A DNA stretch of 12,584 nucleotides from Microcaldota archaeon. GTDB taxonomy: Archaea > Micrarchaeota > Micrarchaeia > Micrarchaeales > CABMGC01. A program made the translations under genes and the position numbers. The stretch is from contig JASHTX010000011.1 of the NCBI GenBank assembly GCA_030040335.1, forward strand, positions 1 to 12,584, written 5' to 3'. Positions 1 to 5,256 of the stretch are shown piece after piece (position 1 is the first letter of the stretch; every line of letters starts with the position of its first letter). The notes beneath the pieces are model-generated. The model ran no database searches, was not told where the DNA came from, and saw nothing but the letters and a program-made list of their open reading frames with translations.

Positions 1-10
1 TTACCCGATT

Positions 11-96
11 TGCGGGGGACGAGATTCGAACTCGCGCAGGTACTAGACCACAAGCACCTCAAGCTTGCGCATTTGGCCAGGCTCTGCCACCCCCGC
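11..96 (-). tRNA. tRNA-Leu (anticodon GAG)
   Basis: On the minus strand a complete cloverleaf can be folded. The acceptor stem is GCGGGGG (96-90) paired with CCCCCGC, with discriminator A at 11. The anticodon stem CAAGC/GCTTG encloses the loop TTGAGGT, so the anticodon is GAG (Leu). A long class II variable arm has a GGT/ACC stem, and the T arm GCGAG-TTCGAAT-CTCGT is canonical. CCA is not encoded. The gene begins one base after the rpoD stop codon, so it is almost certainly made from the same transcript. A rpoD, tRNA-Leu, rpl18e order is known in other archaea; the sequence beyond base 11 is too short to show the next gene. Confidence 0.95.
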
Positions 97-97
97 G

Positions 98-667
98 TCA
101 TTTCTTTAGCTCTTTGTGTACCTCTTTGAGCCCAGAGTTTATTATATCCAATGCCCTTCTCATTATCTCGTGAGCGGGCATCTGTCCGAAGGACTCTATG
201 TAGAACTCAAAGTCCTTGCCTTCCTTCGCCTTGTACGTGACTATGCCTGGCTGGAACTTGGAGCTCTTGCTTCCGAAGCTCATAACCGCCTTCCCGTCAA
301 GGCGTATTCTCTGCCCTTCGGCAAGCTTTATTATGGGTATGTTGTCGTTCGCCACCTTCACGCCCTTGTCGCTGCTCTTCATCTCCTTTGAGTATACAGT
401 GGCAGGCCCCTCTGCCTCCAGCGAGAAGACAATCTCGTCCTTCTCATCATAATCCTTGGGCGTAAGGATGGGTACCAGGCCTACCCTGTGCGAAATGTAC
501 TCGTCGAACATCGCACTAGTATTCTCGTACATTGTAACGCTGTCTACAGCGAAGCATCCGACGCCCCCTATCGCCGCTCTCCTTATCGCGTTAGCCATGC
601 CGTAGCTGATTCCGCTTATGTCCACTCGCATGACCTTTGGTGAGTTCTCGATAATGCTGACCTTCAT
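98..667 (-). CDS. rpoD: DNA-directed RNA polymerase subunit Rpo3/RpoD (short form)
   Basis: This is the archaeal homologue of bacterial alpha-NTD and eukaryotic RPB3. It dimerises with Rpo11 to nucleate polymerase assembly. The family signature is clear: NAIRR at residues 26-30, then VDSVTMYENTSAMFDEYISH (41-60) and RVGLVPI, then an inserted domain with KFQP (137-140), and the second dimerisation half with HEIMRRALD (166-174). At 189 residues it lacks the ferredoxin-like 4Fe-4S domain found in longer archaeal homologues, as in M. jannaschii. An in-frame TTG lies one codon upstream, but the ATG at 667 is preferred. A TATA-like element (TTTATATC read on plus, 700-707) would place transcription start about 9 bases before it. 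Its usual upstream ribosomal genes (S13, S4, S11) are absent; a divergent unrelated gene sits there instead. Confidence 0.96.
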   Translation of the reverse strand: MKVSIIENSPKVMRVDISGISYGMANAIRRAAIGGVGCFAVDSVTMYENTSAMFDEYISHRVGLVPILTPKDYDEKDEIVFSLEAEGPATVYSKEMKSSDKGVKVANDNIPIIKLAEGQRIRLDGKAVMSFGSKSSKFQPGIVTYKAKEGKDFEFYIESFGQMPAHEIMRRALDIINSGLKEVHKELKK

Positions 668-695
668 CAAAACCGCTTAAAAATTAGGCAAAAGC

Positions 696-709
696 CCTAT
701 TTATATCTT
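696..709 (-). promoter_or_regulatory. TATA-like box of rpoD/tRNA-Leu
   Basis: On the minus strand this reads AGATATAAATAGGG, a good archaeal TATA box. It is centred about 36 bases before the rpoD ATG, which predicts a leader of roughly 9 bases. It lies back to back with the promoter of the divergent gene. Confidence 0.6.
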
Positions 710-717
710 TATTAGAG

Positions 718-727
718 TATTTAAACA
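718..727 (+). promoter_or_regulatory. TATA-like box of the 748 gene
   Basis: The plus-strand sequence TATTTAAAC is centred about 26 bases before the ATG at 748. This predicts a leaderless message and supports that start codon. Confidence 0.55.
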
Positions 728-747
728 TACCGTTGCGAGTGTAGTGG

Positions 748-1335
748 ATGGACTTCTGGAGCGTATACGAGGCCGAGAGGCAGAAGCAGGGATATAATTC
801 AAAGAGGCTTTACCTCACTTCCAGAGACAGAATACACCTCTCCCTTTCCACGGTTCAAAGCCACGGCACAACACTCGAAATGAATCACAGTATTGAAAAG
901 AAATATTCCGAAGCCGAGCGGTACGTGCTGGTTAATGACATGACGCACGACCTCCTTGTCTCTGTTTACGACGTGAACACTACGCACTCTCTTCTTCTCA
1001 GGTTCTCCATGCCTCTGGGCAAGAAGGACGTAGACAAGATAACCAGCAAGATAAGAAGCGTGAGAAGGCCCAACCTGGAATTGCGTGCAATAGGCCTGCA
1101 GGACAACGATGTCGAGCTGCTTAACTCCCTCGAGTTTTTCCACAACGAATTCAAATCAAACCTGATGGAGCTTGACCTGTTCGGGAATGAAACCCGGCAT
1201 CTGGCCTTTGACACAAAACTCGGCATGAGCTTCAACCTGCTGCTCCTCAACAGGATATACAGGCCTGGCGAGCTTGTGAACTCCGCCTCAATCGACGAGT
1301 TCAACGCCAGGAAGTCACAGATTAAGTTCGTATAG
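748..1335 (+). CDS. Unrecognised 195-residue protein
   Basis: I do not recognise the family. The protein is soluble, with no signal peptide, membrane segment or metal-binding motif. It has a mixed alpha/beta pattern: an N-terminal half with alternating hydrophobics (for example RYVLVNDMTHDLLVSVYDV around residues 58-76) and a helical C-terminal half (DNDVELLNSLEFFHNEF). The start is supported by a TATA-like element at the leaderless spacing. The gene is divergent from rpoD, and its last 21 bases overlap the 3' end of thpR on the opposite strand. Both transcripts therefore converge within coding sequence. Reading-frame length and promoter support it as a real gene; function is unknown. Confidence 0.75.
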   Translation: MDFWSVYEAERQKQGYNSKRLYLTSRDRIHLSLSTVQSHGTTLEMNHSIEKKYSEAERYVLVNDMTHDLLVSVYDVNTTHSLLLRFSMPLGKKDVDKITSKIRSVRRPNLELRAIGLQDNDVELLNSLEFFHNEFKSNLMELDLFGNETRHLAFDTKLGMSFNLLLLNRIYRPGELVNSASIDEFNARKSQIKFV

Positions 1336-1857
1336 GCTCCTGTAGACTGGGCCTGAAGGGGTTAGTGTGCTTTCCTTCAATGCAACAGAACGCGCTTCAA
1401 AAGTACCCAGCTCCAGATGAGAGTTCTTCTCAAGCGCATCCCTTAGTAGCCGCATCTCCTTGACGTGCTTGACCCTCGCGATCGTGAGATGAGGCTTGTA
1501 GTCCTTTTCAATCTCGAATGTGATGCCGCTTGATTTCAGTTCTTTGCCGATTTTCCCGTACAGCTCACGCAACTCCTTCTCACCCTGGGAGATTTCCACA
1601 AATATAACCTTGATCAGGCGGGGAGTGAAATATGATAATCCTGAAAAACCGACCTTGAAAGGCGCAAACTTCACCTTTTTCATAGACTCGACAACCTTCT
1701 CCGCCTGTGCAGCGTCTATGTCTCCGAGAAATTGCAGAGTCACATGCATCGCATCTTTCTTGACAAGAGTGAGGCCTTCGATCCCAAAATCCTTCTCCAG
1801 CTCCTCAGCCCGCTGCCTTATTGTTTCCGGAACCTCCAATGCGATAAAGGCGCGCAT
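1315..1857 (-). CDS. thpR: RNA 2',3'-cyclic phosphodiesterase (2H phosphoesterase, LigT/ThpR family)
   Basis: The two HxT motifs that define the 2H phosphoesterase superfamily are both present: HVT at residues 38-40 and HLT at 123-125, in the contexts HVTLQFLG and KPHLTIARVK. The opening RAFIALEVP is typical of LigT/ThpR. At 180 residues it has the usual length. The family hydrolyses 2',3'-cyclic phosphates on RNA ends and was first described as a 2'-5' RNA ligase. An in-frame ATG six codons upstream (1875) lies at the right end of the neighbouring transposon, so the ATG at 1857 is chosen as the native start. The native upstream region appears to have been displaced by the element; expression may now depend on transcription through tnpB. 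The 3' end overlaps the convergent 748 gene by 21 bases. Confidence 0.92.
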   Translation of the reverse strand: MRAFIALEVPETIRQRAEELEKDFGIEGLTLVKKDAMHVTLQFLGDIDAAQAEKVVESMKKVKFAPFKVGFSGLSYFTPRLIKVIFVEISQGEKELRELYGKIGKELKSSGITFEIEKDYKPHLTIARVKHVKEMRLLRDALEKNSHLELGTFEARSVALKESTLTPSGPVYRSLYELNL

Positions 1858-2000
1858 GCTGAAACCTAGTGACATCCTCCCACGCCTAAAGACGTGAGCT
1901 TCCTCCAGATATTTCTAGAGTATGTTCTCGCTTCAGCGACTCGGCTTGCGATACCTGTTGTACCGTAGAGGTCAGGTCTCCACGAGCGTGACTTCCTGCG
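1855..2000 (-). ncRNA. Candidate TnpB guide RNA (reRNA/omega RNA)
   Basis: In studied TnpB systems the guide RNA scaffold is made from the 3' end of tnpB plus the transposon right end. The guide itself is the flanking DNA just beyond that end. Here the corresponding scaffold would end with the hairpin at 1879-1898. The guide would read from about 1872 downward across the thpR start codon (CTAGGTTTCAGCATGCGCG). The extent is an estimate from family knowledge; only the hairpin and the boundary context are seen directly. Confidence 0.4.
1879..1898 (-). repeat. Right-end hairpin of the TnpB element
   Basis: On the minus strand CTCACGTC, loop TTTA, GGCGTGGG forms an 8-bp stem including two G.U pairs. 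The tnpB stop codon (1886-1888) lies inside it. This arrangement is characteristic of the right ends recognised during IS200/IS605 transposition and of the 3' stem of TnpB guide RNAs. Confidence 0.75.
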
Positions 2001-3136
2001 TGTCCCGCAGTAGCTCTGTTGAGTATGTTCCTAGCGGCGTTTACATCCCTGTCATTGTGGTATCCGCATTTCCAGCATGCGAATACCCTCTCGGACAGGT
2101 TAAGCGAGTTCAGAAAGCCGCATTCACTGCATGTCTGCGAGGTGCCTCTTGGGTCCACCTTCACAACTCTCATACCAGCCTCTTCCGCTTTGTATGAGAG
2201 CACCTGCATGAACCTGCCCCAGACTGCATTGCCTATGGACCTCGCAAACCTGTGATTCTTCAGCATGTCTTGTATCCGCAGGTCCTCGAATGCGAAGGAG
2301 GTATACCCTGACTCCACTAGTTCGGTCGTTGTCTTTTGTATGAAGTCGTTGGATTCATTGTTGACGTGCTGCCATTCCCTTTCAAATCTGAGTTTTGCCT
2401 TTTGCCTCCGCTCCGAACCCTTCTGCCTTCTTGCGATTACGTTTTGCCAGTGCGACAGCCTCTTCTCAGCTCTTCTTGCAAAGTTAGGTTTCTGTATCTT
2501 CCTTCCGTCAGAGAGAGCTGCGAACGTCTCCAGACCCATGTCGATGCCTACAGGGAACGTATTCTCAACATTCTGTGTTTCCATCTCATTTATAATCGAG
2601 AATGTTGCGTAGTATCTCCCTGCTTCCTTCTTTATTGTAAGGGTTTTGATGATGCCTCGTATCTTTCTGTGTAATTCTACTTGCATGCTTCCGATTTTTG
2701 AGACATGCAAGATGTTGACTTTCCTGCAGTTCCTTCTTATCCTTTCTATTTCGAAGCCGAATTGCGGATAGGTTACTGAATTGTATCTCCCCTTTGCCTT
2801 GAATCGTGGGAAGCCGACCCTGACCTTCTTTCCCCCTTTTCTTTCCTTGACTCTCCTGAAGAAATTCTGATATGCCCTTTGGAGCCTGACGAAGATGTTC
2901 TGCCTCGTCTGCGAGTAGATCCTGCTGAAGTCCTTGTTCTCCGCGAGCGCCTCTTTCAGGAGGCGGTTGAAAGTTGCTTTCTTTACCTCAAAATCTTTTG
3001 TTTTTTGGTACTCATTCTTCGCCTTTTCGAGAAGTTTGTTGTAGAGCAACCTCGCAAGTTCTATCTGCTCGTCTATCTCCTTCTGCCTCTTTGTATCAGG
3101 GTAGATTCTGAACCTGTACGTCCTTATGGAATCCAT
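1886..3136 (-). CDS. tnpB: RNA-guided endonuclease TnpB (IS200/IS605 family)
   Basis: The protein has 416 residues, the usual TnpB length, and appears intact. The N-terminal helix-turn-helix/wedge region includes TYRFRIYPD (6-14) and a basic stretch near 93-116 (RRVKERKGGKK). The split RuvC nuclease is complete: RuvC-I VGIDMGLETFAALS with Asp199, RuvC-II FAFEDL with Glu284, and RuvC-III HNDRDVNAARNI with Asp364. Between the last two is a CxxC...CxxC zinc finger (Cys336, 339, 354, 357). TnpB is a guide-RNA-directed DNA nuclease that helps the transposon persist at its donor site. The roughly 45-residue tail after RuvC-III is the part encoded over the putative guide RNA scaffold. A TATA-like element (minus GTATATAACC, about 3158-3168) sits at leaderless distance before the ATG. 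Confidence 0.95.
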   Translation of the reverse strand: MDSIRTYRFRIYPDTKRQKEIDEQIELARLLYNKLLEKAKNEYQKTKDFEVKKATFNRLLKEALAENKDFSRIYSQTRQNIFVRLQRAYQNFFRRVKERKGGKKVRVGFPRFKAKGRYNSVTYPQFGFEIERIRRNCRKVNILHVSKIGSMQVELHRKIRGIIKTLTIKKEAGRYYATFSIINEMETQNVENTFPVGIDMGLETFAALSDGRKIQKPNFARRAEKRLSHWQNVIARRQKGSERRQKAKLRFEREWQHVNNESNDFIQKTTTELVESGYTSFAFEDLRIQDMLKNHRFARSIGNAVWGRFMQVLSYKAEEAGMRVVKVDPRGTSQTCSECGFLNSLNLSERVFACWKCGYHNDRDVNAARNILNRATAGHAGSHARGDLTSTVQQVSQAESLKREHTLEISGGSSRL

Positions 3137-3174
3137 GCCCTTATATCGCAGTACATGGTTATATACCTTACTAC

Positions 3175-3196
3175 GCTTTCATTCCACGGTTAAAGC
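3175..3196. repeat. Candidate left-end hairpin of the TnpB element
   Basis: GCTTT (3175-3179) and AAAGC (3192-3196) form a perfect 5-bp inverted repeat around a 12-base loop. On the minus strand the region reads CTTTAACCGTGGAATG, similar to the right-end CTTTAGGCGTGGGAGGATG. It lies about 40-60 bases ahead of tnpB, as expected for a left end. The exact element boundary cannot be fixed without an empty site. Confidence 0.4.
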
Positions 3197-3214
3197 TATA
3201 ACTTTTCAGCAACT

Positions 3215-3225
3215 GGTTTATAAAT
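3215..3225 (+). promoter_or_regulatory. TATA-like box of the 3252 gene
   Basis: The sequence GTTTATAAATC is a strong TATA box centred about 32 bases before the ATG at 3252. This predicts a leader of only about 5 bases. It lies just outside the probable left end of the TnpB element, so this gene seems to have kept its promoter. Confidence 0.6.
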
Positions 3226-3251
3226 CTTATGAAACAATTTTGCTTGATTAC

Positions 3252-3584
3252 ATGGTTAGCATAGAGGAGTTTAAAAGCATAGACATACGAATCGGCAAGA
3301 TAGTGGAGATAAATGACCATGAACGAGCAAGGAATCCGATGTACATACTGAAAGTTGACTTCGGCAGCGAGATAGGGGAGAGAACCATAGTGGCGGGGAT
3401 TAGGGACAGGTATGAGAAAGAGCAGCTCAAGGGCAAGAGCATAGCCTGCGTCGTCAATCTGGATCCCAAGTCCGTCGCTGGAGTGGAATCGAACGGCATG
3501 ATACTCGCAGCGGAAAGCAGCAATGGCACGTTGGCCGTCCTTGTGCCAGACAGGGACATGGAGCAAGGGAGCAAGGTGCGCTGA
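3252..3584 (+). CDS. tRNA-binding OB-fold protein (MetRS C-terminal/beta-like)
   Basis: The whole 110-residue protein is one EMAP II/CsaA-type tRNA-binding OB fold. It shows FKSIDIRIGKIVEI (7-20), LKVDFG (33-38), RTIVAGI (44-50), CVVNLDPKSVAGVESNGMILAA (67-88) and a closing GSKVR. The match is closer to the C-terminal domain of methionyl-tRNA synthetase (VNL.P....GVES.GM.LAA) than to CsaA. It could therefore be a free MetRS beta-type subunit binding tRNA in trans, or a general tRNA-binding protein. The frame opens 42 codons earlier, inside the TnpB element. The ATG at 3252 is chosen because the OB fold starts there and the TATA box fits. It is followed after two bases by the 3587 gene, so the two are very likely one transcript. 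Confidence 0.88.
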   Translation: MVSIEEFKSIDIRIGKIVEINDHERARNPMYILKVDFGSEIGERTIVAGIRDRYEKEQLKGKSIACVVNLDPKSVAGVESNGMILAAESSNGTLAVLVPDRDMEQGSKVR

Positions 3585-3586
3585 GC

Positions 3587-4123
3587 ATGATAGTGGGCAT
3601 AACTGGTATGACAGGAGCCGGAAAAGGGATGGCTGGAGACGTCCTGAAAAAGATGAGATTCAAAACATATGATATCGGCGATGTGGTCAGGGAGATGATG
3701 CGCGAGGCTGGCATACCTATAACGTTCGAAACCGACAAACAATTTACAGTCTCAATGCGCAAAAAATATGGAAAGTTGGTGATGATAAAGTCCTTGCTTA
3801 AGCGGATAAAAATAAACAAAGAGAGCAAAGTAGCGATAATCGGGATAAGGAGCATCGCAGAGCTCGAGTATATCAAGAGCCGCGTCGGCAGGGTGCTGCT
3901 CATAGCCCTAGTCGCCCCACAGAGGCTGCGCTTCAGGCGCGTGAAGGAGAGGGGGCGACATGGAGTGCCGAAAACAATGCAGGAATTCATCGCAAGAGAT
4001 AAGCGGGAGGAAAAGGTCGGAATAATCGGCGTGATGAATGCCGCGGATTACGTCATAGCCAATACCGGAACGCAGGCAGATCTCAGAAAAGGGATTCAAA
4101 AGATAATCAAGCTTGACAGGTAA
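3587..4123 (+). CDS. UPF0200-family P-loop protein (CoaE/nucleotide kinase-like)
   Basis: The protein begins with beta-strand plus P-loop VGITGMTGAGKG (residues 3-14; Lys13). This is the UPF0200/COG0237-like archaeal family, related in fold to dephospho-CoA and nucleoside monophosphate kinases. Further family marks are DIGDVVREMM (29-38), IIGIRS (84-89), the lid-like RFRRVKERGRHGVPKTMQEF, RDKREE, and AADYVIANTG near the end. Length, 178 residues, is normal. The usual Ser/Thr after the P-loop Lys is Gly. Substrate is not known for this family, and calling it a dephospho-CoA kinase would be a guess. The ATG is two bases after the preceding stop, indicating translational coupling with the tRNA-binding protein. 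Confidence 0.88.
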   Translation: MIVGITGMTGAGKGMAGDVLKKMRFKTYDIGDVVREMMREAGIPITFETDKQFTVSMRKKYGKLVMIKSLLKRIKINKESKVAIIGIRSIAELEYIKSRVGRVLLIALVAPQRLRFRRVKERGRHGVPKTMQEFIARDKREEKVGIIGVMNAADYVIANTGTQADLRKGIQKIIKLDR

Positions 4124-4134
4124 GGAAAACAAAA

Positions 4135-4146
4135 GGATTTTAACCT
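4135..4146 (+). promoter_or_regulatory. Weak TATA-like box of the 4166 gene
   Basis: The A/T-rich GGATTTTAACC is centred about 25 bases before the ATG at 4166, at leaderless spacing. The match to a TATA box is only moderate. Confidence 0.35.
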
Positions 4147-4165
4147 TAATACATATGTTTTACTG

Positions 4166-5005
4166 ATGGCGATGCGGTTCCTGTACAGGTATCTAGTCTT
4201 CTCACTGTGCCTCACTTCATTCCTCTTAATATCTGGAGCCACCTACCTGACAATCCAGGATCCCATCTCTACGCAATTGTATCAGAATGGCAGCATCTCG
4301 CTTGGCAAGGTAGCTCCCGGCCAGAGCTTCTCTATTGTTGCATCGTCAACCACGACCAACGATTCAGGCGTTATTCTCACTGATGGCTGGGACACGCTGA
4401 AAGCCATTCAACTGCCGCCAGGCTGGACCTCGCAACCATCGCCTTCTTACGCAAATCCGATGAAAATGAAGATAACTGTTATTGCCGAAGCTGCAAACGG
4501 AACCTACCCGATGGTCATCGAGGCGGTTAACTACTACGGCAAAGTCGATAACCTAACGTTCAACGCTTACATGAACGTCACTCCCAATGTCCTGAACTCA
4601 AGCGTCAGCTCCACGCAGCTTGTTGCTGGAGTGGGGCAGCCAACAAACATAAGAGTGACGATAAACAACACTGGTGCCTCAGACGATCCGTTTGTGATAA
4701 ACGCATCCGGTCTACCTGCCTGGGATCTGCCCATATCGGTCATAGCAGCCCACTCAACTACCAATACCTACCTCTACCCTGTTTTCGTGAATGAACCTGG
4801 AGTCTACAAGTTCAACTTCACCATAGACTCAGCAACAAGCCCTCTTGTACACCGCACATATCCAATGGTGCTTACTGTGCAGTCAAGCCTGCTGAACGAC
4901 TACAGCGCTACAGGACAGGGCGTGATACTCTCTCCTGTGATCTACGAGCCCGTATACGCGTTCATGCAGCTGATAAATTATCTTTATCGCCTTGTTTTCA
5001 GCTAA
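4166..5005 (+). CDS. Exported sequon-rich protein with Ig-like beta domains
   Basis: I do not recognise a named family. Residues 4-28 are a signal peptide or N-terminal anchor (basic start, then YLVFSLCLTSFLLISGA). The rest is beta-rich and resembles two Ig-like/CARDB-type sandwich domains (about 30-140 and 145-240), with strand pairs such as MKMKITVIAEAANGTYPMVI and TNIRVTINNTG. Nine N-X-S/T sequons (Asn 41, 65, 111, 129, 137, 144, 167, 179, 217) indicate an N-glycosylated extracytoplasmic protein. The C-terminal stretch ILSPVIYEPVYAFMQLINYLYRLVF is hydrophobic and could re-associate with the membrane. An alternative ATG lies two codons downstream. A role in the cell surface layer or in adhesion is possible but not shown. 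Confidence 0.8.
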   Translation: MAMRFLYRYLVFSLCLTSFLLISGATYLTIQDPISTQLYQNGSISLGKVAPGQSFSIVASSTTTNDSGVILTDGWDTLKAIQLPPGWTSQPSPSYANPMKMKITVIAEAANGTYPMVIEAVNYYGKVDNLTFNAYMNVTPNVLNSSVSSTQLVAGVGQPTNIRVTINNTGASDDPFVINASGLPAWDLPISVIAAHSTTNTYLYPVFVNEPGVYKFNFTIDSATSPLVHRTYPMVLTVQSSLLNDYSATGQGVILSPVIYEPVYAFMQLINYLYRLVFS

Positions 5006-5018
5006 CCAGGACGCAAAG

Positions 5019-5028
5019 TCTTATTATT
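5019..5028 (+). promoter_or_regulatory. Probable TATA-like box of tRNA-Asn
   Basis: The sequence TCTTATTATT is centred about 29 bases before the mature 5' end of the tRNA. The spacing is right for an archaeal tRNA promoter; the match is moderate. Confidence 0.4.
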
Positions 5029-5052
5029 ACTTGAGAACAAACTAATCTCCGT

Positions 5053-5124
5053 GCCCGAATAGCTCAGTGGTAGAGCGACTGGCTGTTAACCAGTAGGTCG
5101 CAGGTCCAATCCCTGCTTCGGGCG
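5053..5124 (+). tRNA. tRNA-Asn (anticodon GTT)
   Basis: The cloverleaf is complete: acceptor GCCCGAA/TTCGGGC with discriminator G at 5124, D arm GCTCAGTGGTAGAGC, anticodon stem ACTGG/CCAGT around CTGTTAA (anticodon GTT), 5-base variable loop, and T stem GCAGG/CCTGC. There is no intron, and CCA is not encoded. The T loop reads TCCAATC, so position 55 is C where nearly all tRNAs have U (pseudouridine). G18-G19 are present in the D loop. Confidence 0.95.
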
Positions 5125-5126
5125 AT

Positions 5127-5151
5127 GCGCTTCAGGTCAACGCCTGTGCGC
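5127..5151 (+). repeat. Hairpin just downstream of tRNA-Asn
   Basis: GCGC (5127-5130) plus CAGG (5133-5136) pairs with CCTG (5143-5146) plus GCGC (5148-5151), a two-part stem with a two-base bulge and a 6-base loop. It may guide tRNA 3' processing or help end transcription (a TTTT run follows at 5173-5176). Neither role is demonstrated. Confidence 0.4.
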
Positions 5152-5163
5152 TGATACTGGAAA

Positions 5164-5171
5164 CTATAAAA
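5164..5171 (+). promoter_or_regulatory. TATA-like box of the 5257 gene
   Basis: The sequence CTATAAAA is a good TATA box. Normal spacing puts transcription start near 5193-5196, about 60 bases before the ATG at 5257. This gives an unusually long leader for this window. Confidence 0.55.
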
Positions 5172-5199
5172 CTTTTACCTGCCAATCCCATCGGGCGAT

Positions 5200-5253
5200 G
5201 AAGCTCACCTCAAACCGCCTTAACGGCTGATAGCTTCTACTAGTAAGGTGAGC
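5200..5253 (+). promoter_or_regulatory. Candidate RNA switch masking the ribosome binding site
   Basis: GCTCACCT (5203-5210) is perfectly complementary to AGGTGAGC (5246-5253), which contains the Shine-Dalgarno AGGTGA placed five bases before ATG 5257. The masking arm carries TCACCTC, the same bases as the 16S anti-Shine-Dalgarno tail. A competing stem, GAAGCT (5200-5205) with AGCTTC (5232-5237), shares three bases with the masking arm and would free the ribosome site. A small GCC/GGC hairpin (5217-5227) is compatible with both. The pairings are visible directly; switching is inference. Confidence 0.45.
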
Positions 5254-5256
5254 GCG

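Larger units (their letters stand above)
1871..3200 (-). mobile_element. TnpB-only IS200/IS605-family element (IS1341-type)
   Basis: The element consists of one tnpB gene and short ends; there is no Y1 transposase (TnpA) gene. The right end is well defined: an 8-bp hairpin with TAAA loop at 1879-1898 overlaps the tnpB stop, and then comes GGATGTCAC on the minus strand, as in many archaeal and bacterial IS605-family ends. The left end is approximate. A GCTTT/AAAGC hairpin (3175-3179 with 3192-3196) has a loop whose minus-strand reading ACCGTGG resembles GGCGTGG of the right end. The element sits between the thpR start and the promoter of the 3252 gene, which probably were once divergent neighbours. 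Such elements need TnpA supplied in trans. Confidence 0.75.

Noticed and set aside
3126..3251. N-terminal extension of 42 codons for the tRNA-binding protein.
   Set aside because: It lies within the TnpB element's left end and upstream of the TATA box, and has no similarity to the family's N-terminus.
3454..3990. 178-codon minus-strand frame opposite the tRNA-binding and UPF0200 genes.
   Set aside because: Both plus-strand genes are recognised families; the antisense frame spans their junction and has no family features.
5118..5200. Integrated element bounded by att sites at tRNA-Asn.
   Set aside because: The repeat is only 10 bases and encloses 73 bases, and there is no integrase in the window. 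It is kept as a low-interest observation rather than annotated as an att site.
5193..5232. Possible box C/D guide RNA (GATGA near 5197 and CTGA at 5227-5230).
   Set aside because: The C box matches only in part, there is no convincing D'/C' pair, and the region is better explained as the structured leader of the 5257 gene.
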